A stretch of DNA of 64,000 nt from Metabacillus dongyingensis (GCF_019933155.2 NZ_OK052578.1:248001-312000); one strand, 5' to 3'. Counted from the stretch's first letter, positions 43,426-52,152 are shown. The notes: generated by a model from the letters alone, not told the origin. Numbers and translations: made by a program.

Positions 43426-43550
43426 CATTTTCCTAAAGGGCGCTTTTCTTCAATAAGACAACATAATCGATATTCCCACAATCGGGAGCGATTGCATAAC
43501 AAAGTATCGCCTCTTCTTATTTAAGTAAAGGTCAGGATTGTGGAAGATAG
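43426..43550 (+). repeat. Composite dispersed repeat, module D plus type A
   Basis: TCCTAAAGGGCGCTTTTCTT, CAATAAGACAACATAATCG, TTCCCACAATCGGGAGCGAT, A hairpin GCGAT...ATCGC, TCTTCTTATT, GGTCAGGATTGTGGAAG. CCACAATC and GATTGTGG are fully complementary. Confidence 0.8.
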
Positions 43551-43605
43551 AATAAGTAAATAACTTACTATTTCTAAGGTTTAGAAGAAGTGGAGTGATA
43601 TATAT

Positions 43606-44001
43606 ATGAGGTATCACCAAAAGGATTTTTCAGGAGAATTATTAAAAACTATTATAACTACCGAAATGGTACTAAAAGGTCATATCGAAAATTTATCACT
43701 TGAATATAAGTCTGTTTTTGATAAGAAAAATTTGGTTTTTGATGCTGGGGTTTATAAAGTGGGTAACGAACCTTTTATGCCTGAATACAATTCCTCGGTT
43801 TCGATTGGCATTGCTGAAGAAAATAAGGAATTTAATGATTTACATACAATTAAAATATGGGAATGCAATCGTTATTTCTTAGGAATGCCCACTTCAAAAA
43901 AATTTCCTGGCAGTAAAATTATTGGTGAATTACTTGATGAAACGATTGAAGATGTTAAGGAAGAATTGAAAGAATATATTAATGAATTTTTAGAAGAATA
44001 A
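43606..44001 (+). CDS. Hypothetical protein
   Basis: 131 residues from ATG 43606 (GAAGTGGAGTG upstream). A soluble acidic protein with MRYHQKDFSGELLKTIITTE, KIWECNRYFLGMPTSKKFPG and an amphipathic acidic C-terminal helix. No family recognised. It sits between repeat elements. Confidence 0.65.
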   Translation: MRYHQKDFSGELLKTIITTEMVLKGHIENLSLEYKSVFDKKNLVFDAGVYKVGNEPFMPEYNSSVSIGIAEENKEFNDLHTIKIWECNRYFLGMPTSKKFPGSKIIGELLDETIEDVKEELKEYINEFLEE

Positions 44002-44005
44002 CGTA

Positions 44006-44062
44006 TGATTTTATTCCACAATCGGGGGCGTTTGCTGCATAAAGTGGTAGCTCGCTTCATTT
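44006..44062 (+). repeat. Dispersed repeat, type C variant, right arm lost
   Basis: TTATTCCACAATCGGGGGCG, TTTGCTGCATAAAGTGGTAG, CTCGCTTC, then coding remnant. Confidence 0.6.
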
Positions 44063-44065
44063 GCA

Positions 44066-44122
44066 GAGCAATATGAAAACGAACAGGTAGCACTATTTCT
44101 AAGAGAACAAGGCTCATATTAA
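44066..44122 (+). pseudogene. 19-codon gene tail
   Basis: EQYENEQVALFLREQGSY and a stop directly follow a repeat left half; no start. Confidence 0.3.
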
Positions 44123-44140
44123 GTTGCTTCTATTTACAAC

Positions 44141-44175
44141 TATTCAACAATCGGGGGGAAGCGTTGAAGAAGGAA
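44141..44175 (+). repeat. Minimal intergenic repeat
   Basis: ATTCAACAATCGGGGGGAAG, then CGTTGAAGAAGG; TTCAAC pairs with GTTGAA. The 44176-44270 stretch shows no gene. Confidence 0.55.
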
Positions 44176-44271
44176 TGTTGCTGCGGCAATCCTTTTAATT
44201 CTTTTACTTATACGATTTATACGACTAACGGGCACGTCAATTTATAAATTGAATAGTTTTAAGTTTTATAG

Positions 44272-44304
44272 AGCATTTCTTTGTAATGAGGAATGCTTTT
44301 TTAT
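44272..44304 (+). terminator. Terminator-like hairpin
   Basis: AGCATTTCT...GAATGCT followed by TTTTTT. Confidence 0.6.
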
Positions 44305-44431
44305 CTTTTAATAAAACAAAAAAGATATTTTTATAACAATAATAATATAATAAAAAACAATAATATTTTATTCCAAAACGATAAAACATATGTTAAAGTC
44401 AAATTGACATTAAATATGTGAGGTGCTTTTA

Positions 44432-44920
44432 ATGAAACAAGGTTCAACACTCTTTTTAAAGGTAGCTGTGTTTATTATCGTAACTCCAGTTCTTGCTTTG
44501 TGTATATTTTGGCTGCCTGAGGTAGCCGCTAGAGATGCAGCAGCGCATCCAGAGACTGCCTACTTTCAATATCCTTTTTTGATAGGTGCGTATATAACGG
44601 TAACACCTTTTTTCGTTGCCTTGTATCAGGCTTTAAAACTTTTAAGCTATATTGACCAGAACAAAGCCTTCTCGGAATTATCTGTTAGAGCTTTGAAGTG
44701 TATAAAATACTGTGCAATCACTATCAGTACCTTGATTGCAGCAGGAATAATATCAGGAATTATATTAATTTCAGGTGAAGGTGAAGACATAACAGGTTTT
44801 ATAAGCTTGGGATTAATGCTCACTTTTGCAACAATGGTGATTGCAGTCTTTGCTGCTGTTCTACAAAGACTTTTACAAGAAGCCATCGATCTTAAATCAG
44901 AGAATGACTTAATAGTCTGA
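44432..44920 (+). CDS. DUF2975 membrane protein (YoaS-like)
   Basis: 162 residues with four helices (VAVFIIVTPVLALCIFWLPE, YPFLIGAYITVTPFFVALYQ, CAITISTLIAAGIISGIILI, SLGLMLTFATMVIAVFAAVL). ATG 44432 is preferred over GTG 44423, which lies in the ribosome site. It is followed after 10 bp by a small XRE regulator, the yoaS-yozG arrangement known in Bacillus. Function unknown. Confidence 0.8.
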   Translation: MKQGSTLFLKVAVFIIVTPVLALCIFWLPEVAARDAAAHPETAYFQYPFLIGAYITVTPFFVALYQALKLLSYIDQNKAFSELSVRALKCIKYCAITISTLIAAGIISGIILISGEGEDITGFISLGLMLTFATMVIAVFAAVLQRLLQEAIDLKSENDLIV

Positions 44921-44930
44921 GGTGGATAAC

Positions 44931-45152
44931 ATGGCAATTATAATCAATATTGATGTGATGCTGGCAAAAAGGAAAATGAGCGTAACAGAACTTTCGGAGA
45001 GGGTAGGAATAACAATGGCTAACCTTTCTATATTGAAAAATGGAAAGGCAAAAGCAATTAGGCTTTCAACTTTAGAGGCAATTTGCAAAGCATTAGAATG
45101 CCAACCTGGAGACATTTTAGAACATAAAAGTGGCGAAGAAACTCAAGAATAA
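44931..45152 (+). CDS. Small XRE/Cro-type regulator (YozG-like)
   Basis: 73 residues almost entirely HTH: DVMLAKRKMSVTELSERVGI, TMANLSILKNGKAKAIRLST, then ALECQPGDILEH. ATG 44931 has GAGGTGGA upstream. It pairs with the DUF2975 gene and probably regulates this operon. Confidence 0.85.
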   Translation: MAIIINIDVMLAKRKMSVTELSERVGITMANLSILKNGKAKAIRLSTLEAICKALECQPGDILEHKSGEETQE

Positions 45153-45183
45153 TAGACAACACATTTATTGAGTTCTATTTCGA

Positions 45184-45282
45184 GAGGAAAATGATTGGAT
45201 AGTAGATGAGCTAACCGCATATGATGAAATGTATCTTTCTCACGAGATTGTACTTGCATCAGATGCCAATTTTGAATATTAG
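45184..45282 (+). pseudogene. Gene tail of unknown family
   Basis: The frame encodes ENDWIVDELTAYDEMYLSHE, then IVLASDANFEY and a stop, without a start. Confidence 0.35.
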
Positions 45283-45334
45283 ATTTTCAGCCATGGAAAT
45301 AAACAAGTTTTAAGTTAAAATTCTTCTAAGTCAG

Positions 45335-45392
45335 ATACTATAAAGTGTGGCCTCTTCTTATTGAAGTATAGGCCAGGTTTATTGAACAAGAA
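45335..45392 (+). repeat. Dispersed repeat, type A right half
   Basis: AAAGTGTGGCCTCTTCTTAT, TGAAGTATAGGCCAGGTTTA, TTGAACAAG. The left arm is missing. Confidence 0.6.
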
Positions 45393-45396
45393 AAAT

Positions 45397-45424
45397 AAAA
45401 AGCATTCTATATTGAATGCTTTTT
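45397..45424. terminator. Bidirectional terminator
   Basis: AAAAAGCATTC-TATATT-GAATGCTTTTT; it overlaps the last codons of the minus-strand gene. Confidence 0.75.
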
Positions 45425-46051
45425 ATTTTTATCATAATTTGGTGATGTACTAGAGTGTGTTAATAGGCGGTCTAATACTTTTTCAGTAAATGGCATAAAG
45501 TAATTAAGTATTAGCCCCCCTAAACAAACGGTTAATAACGTTCCAACGCCAATTGGTCCATTAAAAATCATTGCCATTATCAAGAATACGAGGTAAATGA
45601 ATGTTCTCGATAAAAATATATTTGTTCTAGTTAATTCTTGCATGATTAATGTTAATCGGTCAATTGGAATCGGTGCAAAATTCGTGTGTAAATATGTTGC
45701 AGTTCCTAATCCTATAACAACTAAGCCGATTCCAAAACAAACAACTTTGCTGTACCATAGTTCAGGTGTTATCAAATTGTGCAATAAAAAAAGCCACATA
45801 TCAATACCAATACCCGTTATAAATGCTGTTAACAACCCCAAAACTTCTGGTCTTTGTCTTATTAAAAATGAATTACAACCTATCAATATTAAAGCTATTA
45901 TTATTTCCCAACTTCCCACAGTAAGCCCCACATTTAAGGACAGTCCTACCAAAAGTGCATCAAAAGGTGAAGTTCCAAGGTCTGATTGTATAGTGAAAGA
46001 AATACCAAGGGTTAATATTAATATTCCTAATACATATAAAACATATTTCAC
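45407..46051 (-). CDS. YczE/YitT-like integral membrane protein
   Basis: 214 residues with five to six helices; GISFTIQSDLGTSPFDALLV and NSFLIRQRPEVLGLLTAFIT are typical of the YczE/YyaS group. Members affect secretion of surfactin-type products in some Bacillus, but no such gene is nearby. It is divergent from a MarR-type gene, with paired palindromes between them, so it is probably its target. Confidence 0.8.
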   Translation of the reverse strand: MKYVLYVLGILILTLGISFTIQSDLGTSPFDALLVGLSLNVGLTVGSWEIIIALILIGCNSFLIRQRPEVLGLLTAFITGIGIDMWLFLLHNLITPELWYSKVVCFGIGLVVIGLGTATYLHTNFAPIPIDRLTLIMQELTRTNIFLSRTFIYLVFLIMAMIFNGPIGVGTLLTVCLGGLILNYFMPFTEKVLDRLLTHSSTSPNYDKNKKHSI

Positions 46052-46082
46052 TTTACTCGACCTCTTTATCTCATTATTTTTT

Positions 46083-46143
46083 GTTGCAAATGCAACTAAG
46101 TTAGGTTAAATTTAATATATATCATTTTTGTTGCATTTACAAT
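46083..46143. promoter_or_regulatory. Paired MarR-type operators
   Basis: GTTGCAAATGCAAC (46083-46096) is a perfect dyad. GTTGCATTTACAAT (46130-46143) matches its complement at 12 of 14 positions. They are 47 bp apart in the divergent promoter region. Confidence 0.65.
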
Positions 46144-46168
46144 AAAAATATGTCCTAAGGAGTTAATT

Positions 46169-46621
46169 ATGAAGGAAATTCTTCGTGAAATTGGAATGAT
46201 AGCAAGGGCATTAGATTCTATAAGTAATATAGAATTTAAAGAATATGATCTTACAAAAGGGCAGTATTTGTACCTTGTGCGAATATGTGAAAATCCAGGA
46301 ATCATTCAAGAAAAGTTAGCCGAGATGATAAAAGTAGACCGAACAACAGCAGCTCGTGCTATAAAAAAACTTGAAGTTAATGGCTTTATTGAAAAGAAAG
46401 AAGATAAACATAACAAAAAAATTAAAAAACTCTTTCCAACAGAGAAAGGGAAAAATGTTTATCCTTTTATAAAAAGAGAAAATGATTATTCCAATATTGT
46501 TGCATTAGAGGGATTTTCCGAAAGAGAAGTAGAAACCATTTTAAATCTTCTTCAAAGAGTAAGAAAAAATATAGAAATAGACTGGGAATTTGTAAAAAAG
46601 GGAAACAAGAGAAGTTATTGA
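46169..46621 (+). CDS. MarR-family transcriptional regulator
   Basis: 150 residues: KGQYLYLVRICENPGIIQEK, LAEMIKVDRTTAARAIKKLE (recognition helix) and GFIEKKEDKHNKKIKKLFPT (wing). It is followed after 24 bp by paiA-like and paiB-like genes and faces a YczE-like gene. ATG 46169 follows CTAAGGAG. Autoregulation through the operators at 46083-46143 is likely. Confidence 0.88.
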   Translation: MKEILREIGMIARALDSISNIEFKEYDLTKGQYLYLVRICENPGIIQEKLAEMIKVDRTTAARAIKKLEVNGFIEKKEDKHNKKIKKLFPTEKGKNVYPFIKRENDYSNIVALEGFSEREVETILNLLQRVRKNIEIDWEFVKKGNKRSY

Positions 46622-47164
<543 letters not shown>

Positions 47165-47187
47165 CTTTTTTTGAAAGGTGGATTATT

Positions 47188-47805
47188 ATGTATATACCTA
47201 AACATTTTAAAATTGATGATGAAGAAGTAATTTATGATTTTATCGAAAAATATGGCTTTGCAACCCTATTTTCTCAGCATAAAGGAGAACCCTGCGCTAC
47301 TCATCTTCCACTGATGATAAATAAATCTGAAAATGCTTTATATGGTCATTTTGCACGTCCGAACGAACAATGGAAGGATGCTGTAAACCAACAAGTTCTT
47401 GCAGTTTTCCAAGGTCCCCACTGTTATATTTCACCTACTTGGTACGAAACAACTGAAGCAGTACCAACTTGGAATTATGTGTCTATCCATTTATATGGAA
47501 AGATGGAGATTGTCGAAGATAGAAAAGGAATATTCGATTCTTTAAATGACTTGGTAAATAAATATGAAAGACCTGATAGTCCATACAATTTGAAGGATGT
47601 TGAACCTAGTTTTATCGAAGGAATGAGTAAAGGAATTGCAGCGTTCAGAATAAAAATCACAAAAATTGAAGCAAAAGCTAAATTAAGTCAAAATCATCCT
47701 GTGGAACGACAAGAATTAATTATTAATCATCTAGAAAACACTTCTCAACAAGATAATATACAAGTAGCATCTCTTATGAAGAAAAATCTGCAAAAATGCA
47801 AATAA
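47188..47805 (+). CDS. paiB: PaiB-like FMN-binding negative regulator
   Basis: 205 residues. YIPKHFKIDDEEVIYDFIEK, GFATLFSQHKGEPCATHLPL, CYISPTWYETTEAVPTWNYV and KLSQNHPVERQ match the PaiB family, which has a split-barrel FMN-binding fold. In B. subtilis PaiB represses sporulation and degradative-enzyme genes. It completes a MarR-paiA-paiB operon. Confidence 0.9.
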   Translation: MYIPKHFKIDDEEVIYDFIEKYGFATLFSQHKGEPCATHLPLMINKSENALYGHFARPNEQWKDAVNQQVLAVFQGPHCYISPTWYETTEAVPTWNYVSIHLYGKMEIVEDRKGIFDSLNDLVNKYERPDSPYNLKDVEPSFIEGMSKGIAAFRIKITKIEAKAKLSQNHPVERQELIINHLENTSQQDNIQVASLMKKNLQKCK

Positions 47806-47816
47806 AAGTCATTACT

Positions 47817-47845
47817 TATTGAACTAACGGGGGCATTAGTTCAAA
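47817..47845 (+). repeat. Minimal repeat, perfect hairpin
   Basis: TTGAACTAA (47819-47827), CGGGGGCA, TTAGTTCAA (47836-47844). A 9-bp perfect stem with the family's G-rich centre as loop, directly after paiB. Confidence 0.65.
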
Positions 47846-47881
47846 AAGAATTAAGTGATTTTATGAGTGAGGTTAGATTTT

Positions 47882-48007
47882 AGTTATTCCATTAAAATGC
47901 GCAATACACAAATAGTGGATCGTGTCCATTATTCAACAATCGGGGGCGATTGCTTAACAAAGTGTCGCCTCTTCTTATTAAGGTAAAGGGCAGTTTAATG
48001 GAATAAG
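47882..48007 (+). repeat. Composite dispersed repeat, module B plus type A
   Basis: TTATTCCATTAAA (47884-47896), B (GCGCAATACACAAATAG, TGGATCGTGTCC), ATTCAACAATCGGGG, A hairpin, TCTTCTTATT, AAAGGGCAG, TTTAATGGAATAA (47994-48006). The outermost arms form 13 perfect base pairs; the inner arm does not pair with the right arm. Confidence 0.85.
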
Positions 48008-48036
48008 AGTTTTTATGTGAGAATGAAGGTGATTTA

Positions 48037-48477
48037 GTGAGAGAAGAATTTGGTGAAAAGATAAATGGAATTGACTATCAAATTAGAAAAGGTGTTTATG
48101 CAGTTATTTTTAATCCTAAGAAAGACAAAGTTATGACTGTTCGAAATAGGAATGGTCATCATTTTTTGCCTGGTGGTGGAATTGAATACGATGAAAGCCA
48201 TATAAAATGCCTTGAAAGGGAAATGTTAGAAGAAACAGGTTATAAAGTCTTGATTAATTGTTACATTGGTAATGCAATGAGATATTTTAAATCCACTAAA
48301 GATGAACCATTACTTAGTGATGGATATTTTTACTTGGCAAATATAACTGATAAAGTACAGGAAGCAATAGAACCTGACCATTACCTAGAATGGATTAATA
48401 TAGAGAATGCGAAACAATCTCTTATCCACGAACATCATTGTTGGGCAGTAAAAGAGGGGTTAAACAAACTATTCTAG
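48037..48477 (+). CDS. Nudix hydrolase
   Basis: 146 residues from GTG 48037 (GAAGGTGA five bases upstream). Nudix box GGGIEYDESHIKCLEREMLEETGYKV (written with GGGIEYDE then REMLEETG as its conserved ends). The substrate is unknown. It sits between two repeat elements. Confidence 0.85.
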   Translation: MREEFGEKINGIDYQIRKGVYAVIFNPKKDKVMTVRNRNGHHFLPGGGIEYDESHIKCLEREMLEETGYKVLINCYIGNAMRYFKSTKDEPLLSDGYFYLANITDKVQEAIEPDHYLEWINIENAKQSLIHEHHCWAVKEGLNKLF

Positions 48478-48482
48478 CAGCT

Positions 48483-48562
48483 CTTATTCAATTAAAGGGG
48501 GCGATTGTTTAACAAAGTGTCTCCTCTTCTTATTGAAGTAAAGGGCCGGATAGTGGAATAAG
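48483..48562 (+). repeat. Dispersed repeat, type A
   Basis: CTTATTCAATTAAAGGGGGC, GATTGTTTAACAAAGTGTCT, CCTCTTCTTATTGAAG, GGGCCGGATAGTGGAATAAG. TTATTC pairs with GAATAA. The 48563-48690 stretch has no supported gene. Confidence 0.8.
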
Positions 48563-48704
48563 GATTTTAATAATTTGTACTAAAAAGGAGCTACATAAAT
48601 ATGAAAACACAGAACTTTGGAATTTAATCTCAAAAGGTAAAGATGAAATATCCGAGAATCAGGACATTAATTGTTATATTTTCATTTGCAAAAGGATGTT
48701 TTTA

Positions 48705-48734
48705 ATGAAGAAAGCAGACAAAATAGCCTCCTAA
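48705..48734 (+). CDS. cat leader peptide
   Basis: ATG 48705 encodes MKKADKIAS and stops at 48732-48734; AAAGGATG lies upstream. Its last codons overlap the 5' arm of the hairpin that masks the cat ribosome site. The form resembles the 6-9-residue leader peptides of inducible cat genes (cat-86, pC194/pUB112 type), where drug-stalled ribosomes open the hairpin. An in-frame ATG at 48696 is also possible. Confidence 0.8.
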   Translation: MKKADKIAS

Positions 48735-48758
48735 AAACCAATTAAAATTTTAGGAGGC
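48726..48758 (+). promoter_or_regulatory. Translational attenuator hairpin of cat
   Basis: GCCTCCTAAAA (48726-48736) pairs perfectly over 11 bp with TTTTAGGAGGC (48748-48758), sequestering AGGAGG. The cat ATG is eight bases after that site. Confidence 0.9.
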
Positions 48759-48765
48759 GCTGAAA

Positions 48766-49413
48766 ATGAAATTCAATATTATAGACCGTAAAAATTGGCA
48801 TCGAAAAGAGTATTTTGAACACTATTTACAACAACAAACAACATTCAGTATAACGAAAGAAATAAATATTACTATTCTTATAGAAAACTTAAAGAAAAAG
48901 AATTTTAAGTTTTATCCTGCGTTTATTTTTATGATTACAAAAATAGTAAATTCACATAGAGAATTCAGAACCAGTTTTAACTCTGAAGGCAAATTAGGTT
49001 ATTGGACAGAGGTTTTGCCTTCTTATACAATTTTTGATAAAAAGACATGCACATTTTCAAGCATTTGGTCATCAAATTTAACTACTTTTTCTGAGTTTCA
49101 TTCTCAATATGAGAAAGATGTAAAAAAATACAATGGTACAGGTAATATATTTCCAAAGATCCCTATACCAGAAAATAATATTCCGATATCTATGATTCCT
49201 TGGAGTTCTTTTACTGGATTTAATTTGAATATTAATAATGGTGGAGACTTTCTTCTGCCAATTATAACTGGCGGTAAATATTCTCAAGTAAATGGGGAGT
49301 TATTCTTACCTGTCTCACTACAAATTCATCATGCAGTTTGTGATGGTTATCATGCAAGTGTTTTTATGAATGAAATCCAAAGACTGGCTGATGAAAGTTT
49401 AAAGTGGCTATAG
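48766..49413 (+). CDS. cat: Chloramphenicol acetyltransferase, classical (type A) fold
   Basis: 215 residues, the normal length for the trimeric enzyme. The catalytic motif HHAVCDGYHAS is at about 188-198, with IPWSSFTGFNLN and the N-terminal NWHRKEYFEHY also conserved. It transfers acetyl from acetyl-CoA to the 3-hydroxyl of chloramphenicol. The leader peptide and ribosome-site hairpin indicate drug-inducible translation. Resistance is expected but not shown. Confidence 0.92.
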   Translation: MKFNIIDRKNWHRKEYFEHYLQQQTTFSITKEINITILIENLKKKNFKFYPAFIFMITKIVNSHREFRTSFNSEGKLGYWTEVLPSYTIFDKKTCTFSSIWSSNLTTFSEFHSQYEKDVKKYNGTGNIFPKIPIPENNIPISMIPWSSFTGFNLNINNGGDFLLPIITGGKYSQVNGELFLPVSLQIHHAVCDGYHASVFMNEIQRLADESLKWL

Positions 49414-49437
49414 CTTTTTATTATGGGAAATATGTAT

Positions 49438-49467
49438 AAAAGGAACTGATAAATCAGGTCCTTTTTT
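49438..49467 (+). terminator. Terminator of cat
   Basis: AAAAGGA, CTGAT, AA, ATCAG, TCCTTTTTT form a long stem. Confidence 0.85.
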
Positions 49468-49665
49468 CTTAGAAATACCATTAATTTTATGAATTAATTC
49501 AGTTAAATGGATACGTTAGCTAAATAACTAAACTCTCAAACAAAACTGGATATTTATGTGAGATTATTAAGAAATGCACTTAAACGACAGGCCAGATTAG
49601 CGACATAAGCTCCCTGTAACTTTCAAGCCGGGTCTGCTAGACACAACACCAATTAATGTCCTACC

Positions 49666-49827
49666 GATGAAATCCCTGCCTTGAAAACTGGTTTTGAAGC
49701 ATTGACGCCGGGAAGGCAAAGGCCATACACTCTTTATTTTTCTAAACCCAAACAATCCAAAACTCGAGAGTCAAGGGTTGAAAAATGTATGCAGCAAATT
49801 CTCAATGGAAAGGGATTAAATGATTAG
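49666..49827 (+). pseudogene. YdeI/OmdA-family gene tail
   Basis: The frame encodes FEALTPGRQRPYTLYFSKPK, then QSKTRESRVEKCMQQILNGK, then GLND and a stop. This is the conserved C-terminus of the YdeI/OmdA 'bacteriocin-protection' family. A stop cuts the frame just upstream and the N-terminal domain is absent. The rest of 49470-49890 shows no gene. Confidence 0.6.
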
Positions 49828-49890
49828 AGGGCATGTTATATGCTTGATGATAGGAGAATAAAACTAATGCTATTGTGGAAAATGAAGAAA

Positions 49891-49939
49891 TTAACAGGAC
49901 ACCAATTAGTGTCATATAATAAAGACACCAATTAGTGTC
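49891..49939 (+). promoter_or_regulatory. SigA promoter with two identical 16-bp operators
   Basis: TTAACA (49891-49896), 18-bp spacer, TATAAT (49915-49920). GACACCAATTAGTGTC occurs at 49898-49913 (filling the spacer) and 49924-49939 (over the transcription start). Confidence 0.85.
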
Positions 49940-49960
49940 CAATTTAAAGGGAGAATGATT

Positions 49961-50680
49961 TTGAACGAAAAAAATCAAGAGCGTGATGTTTATGTAGCCA
50001 TCGCTGACCCAACTAGACGTAAATTGCTACGTTTGTTGGCGGAGGCAGAAGAGTTACCTCTTCACGAATTAACCGCTCAATTTCAAATGGGTCGTACTGC
50101 TGTTTCTAAACATTTGGCTATCCTTAAAGAAGCTGGTCTAGCTGCCGACCGTAAAGTTGGCAGAGAAACAAGGTATCGGCTGAATGCTGCCCCGTTAAGA
50201 GAAATTGAGGATTGGGTATCGTTTTACAGGAAATTCTGGAGTGAAAGAATATCTCTTTTAAACCAAATATTACAGGAGGAACAAAAAATGAATTTAACAG
50301 TATCCCAAGATTTTAATTTTAAGAGCCCGATCAATAAGGTGTGGAACGCATTAACAGATTCGGATACTCTTGCAAAATGGATAATGGAAAATAACTTTAA
50401 ACCAATCGTAGGACATAAATGCCAATTCCGAAATGAGCAGTGGAATTTAATTGTAGATTGTGAAGTATTAGTAGTGGACGAGCCTTATAAGTTATCTTAT
50501 ACATGGGTAGGTGATCCGATAAACACTATAGTCACATGGACATTGAAGCAAGAGGATGAAACAACCTACTTACATCTTGAACAAACAGGATTCGAAAAAG
50601 AAGATCAAGCGTTCAATGGTGCGAAATATGGTTGGGCGCAAATGGGCGAAGATCTTAAAAAAGTATTAGAGGAAATGTAA
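49961..50680 (+). CDS. ArsR-type repressor fused to SRPBCC (AHSA1) domain
   Basis: 239 residues from TTG 49961 (AAAGGGAG eight bases upstream; ATG 49955 is too close). Residues 1-95 are an ArsR winged helix (AIADPTRRKLLRLLAEAEEL, GRTAVSKHLAILKEAGLAAD). Residues 105-239 are an AHSA1/START-like ligand-binding domain (FKSPINKVWNALTDSDTLAK, LEQTGF, GWAQMGEDLKKVLEE). In many relatives these are two adjacent genes. The fusion suggests a one-component sensor whose hydrophobic pocket controls DNA binding. Confidence 0.88.
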   Translation: MNEKNQERDVYVAIADPTRRKLLRLLAEAEELPLHELTAQFQMGRTAVSKHLAILKEAGLAADRKVGRETRYRLNAAPLREIEDWVSFYRKFWSERISLLNQILQEEQKMNLTVSQDFNFKSPINKVWNALTDSDTLAKWIMENNFKPIVGHKCQFRNEQWNLIVDCEVLVVDEPYKLSYTWVGDPINTIVTWTLKQEDETTYLHLEQTGFEKEDQAFNGAKYGWAQMGEDLKKVLEEM

Positions 50681-50734
50681 GACCAAACTTCTGAACTCTG
50701 AACCTTTTTTTTGAGTATTAAGCTAACCTATAGG

Positions 50735-50778
50735 AAAAAGCAAACGGCTTAGTATAGGACTGATCCGTTTGCTTTTTT
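50735..50778 (+). terminator. Terminator, T-run on the plus strand
   Basis: AAAAAGCAAACGG ... CCGTTTGCTTTTTT with a long loop. Confidence 0.75.
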
Positions 50779-50883
50779 AGTGTAAATAATGATACAAAAC
50801 ACATTCCAAATTCAGATGCAATTTTGATTGCAATTTCGGTTTTTGCGATAGGATACGGATCCTGTCCTCTTTAGTGTGTTCTC

Positions 50884-51771
50884 TTAAGCAAGTACTTCAA
50901 TGATAGTAGGCTGCAGGACTCTTTGCAGAGCTCTTTTTTCTTCATTGTTTAAAGGGACCAATGGTAAGCGGACATCTCCTACATTTAGTCCTTTCATATT
51001 CAATGCAGCTTTTACAGGTGATGGGCTTGGTGCAGTAAATAATGCTTTCATTATTGGGAGAAGGTTACGATGTGCAGAAGAAGCTTCATGAACATCACCA
51101 TTATTAAAGGCATTGATCATTTCTTGCATTTCATTACCAATGATGTGGGAAGATACCGAAACAATCCCTGTTCCGCCGATTGCTAAGACTGGAAGAGTTA
51201 ACCCATCATCGCCGCTGTATAACGTAAAATCACTATGTGTTTTGCTGATGATTTGTGCCATGGTATCTAAGTCGCCACTTGCTTCTTTTACTGCCACAAT
51301 ATTGTCTATCTTTGAGAGATGAACAATTGTCTCTACTGACATGTTTACAGCACTTCGTCCTGGGATATTATAAAGCATTACCGGCAATAGGGTTGATTGG
51401 GCAATTGCTTTAAAGTGCTGAAATAATCCTTCTTGAGAAGGCTTGTTATAATACGGAGTAACGAGCATAATCCCATCGACTCCTGCTTCTTCTGCCTGCC
51501 TAGTTAAGCTGATAGACGCTTTCGTATTATTCGAGCCAGTACCAGCTATAACTGGAACTCTTCCAGCAACAGCTTCTACCACAACTTTGAATAAATCCAC
51601 TTTCTCTTCTGGTGTTAATGTAGGAGACTCTCCAGTTGTACCAGCTATAACTAATCCATCAGAACCATTATTGACTAAATAGTTCACTAAATTTCTCGCA
51701 GCGTTAAAATCAACCTCACCATTACGATCAAATGGGGTAACCATTGCTGTTAAAACTTGCCCAAAATTCAT
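50884..51771 (-). CDS. dapA: 4-hydroxy-tetrahydrodipicolinate synthase
   Basis: 295 residues, full length. GTTGESPTLTPEEK (45-57), Tyr134 and Arg139 in LYNIPGRSAV, and Schiff-base Lys162 in VAVKEASGDL are all present. It condenses pyruvate with aspartate semialdehyde, the first committed step to lysine, diaminopimelate and, in sporulation, dipicolinate. A lysine riboswitch lies in the leader, so this copy is lysine-repressed. No other dap genes adjoin it, so it may be an extra copy. Confidence 0.95.
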   Translation of the reverse strand: MNFGQVLTAMVTPFDRNGEVDFNAARNLVNYLVNNGSDGLVIAGTTGESPTLTPEEKVDLFKVVVEAVAGRVPVIAGTGSNNTKASISLTRQAEEAGVDGIMLVTPYYNKPSQEGLFQHFKAIAQSTLLPVMLYNIPGRSAVNMSVETIVHLSKIDNIVAVKEASGDLDTMAQIISKTHSDFTLYSGDDGLTLPVLAIGGTGIVSVSSHIIGNEMQEMINAFNNGDVHEASSAHRNLLPIMKALFTAPSPSPVKAALNMKGLNVGDVRLPLVPLNNEEKRALQRVLQPTIIEVLA

Positions 51772-51837
51772 AACTTCACACCCTTTAATAGTATTATTTG
51801 AAATTCAGATGTTGTTAGAGACGTTCAAAAGGAAACG

Positions 51838-52085
51838 CAAAAAAGCAACAACGAGGGATTCGCTGTTGCAGCAGGAACAAAATTTTTCAAAAGTCGTTAC
51901 CATTGCATAAGATAGCCCTCCATATAGTTTCCTATATGACAGTTCTGCATTTATTCAATAACAGAACCAGCTTTAAGAACATGAGATTCTTTCCGCTTCG
52001 GCAAATTCCCCTTTCCACAATAGTCATTGGACCTCATTATCCTCGCATTGTGTACTAATGGTTTTTGCTCCTCTATCTTCTCTTC
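51838..52085 (-). promoter_or_regulatory. Lysine riboswitch (L box) with terminator
   Basis: On the minus strand: AGAGGAGCAAA at the 5' end, then GGGGAATTTGCCGAAGCGGA, AAGCTGGTTCTG, CAGAACTGTCATATAGGAAA and GGAGGGCTATCTT. These are the conserved L-box blocks. The terminator GCAACAGCGA/TCGTTGTTGC (51845-51869) is followed by TTTTTT. Confidence 0.92.
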
Positions 52086-52123
52086 AAATATTATTGAAGG
52101 GAAAATTTTATTTAATTGGTACT

Positions 52124-52152
52124 AATATAACAAAATATTCTTACTACTTCAA
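52124..52152 (-). promoter_or_regulatory. dapA promoter
   Basis: Minus-strand TTGAAG (52152-52147), 17-bp spacer, TATATT (52129-52124), just upstream of the riboswitch. Confidence 0.6.

Noticed and set aside
49590..49830. A structured RNA in the slightly GC-richer gap after cat
   Set aside because: The 3' part reads as the conserved end of a YdeI/OmdA-family protein, so a gene remnant explains it better.
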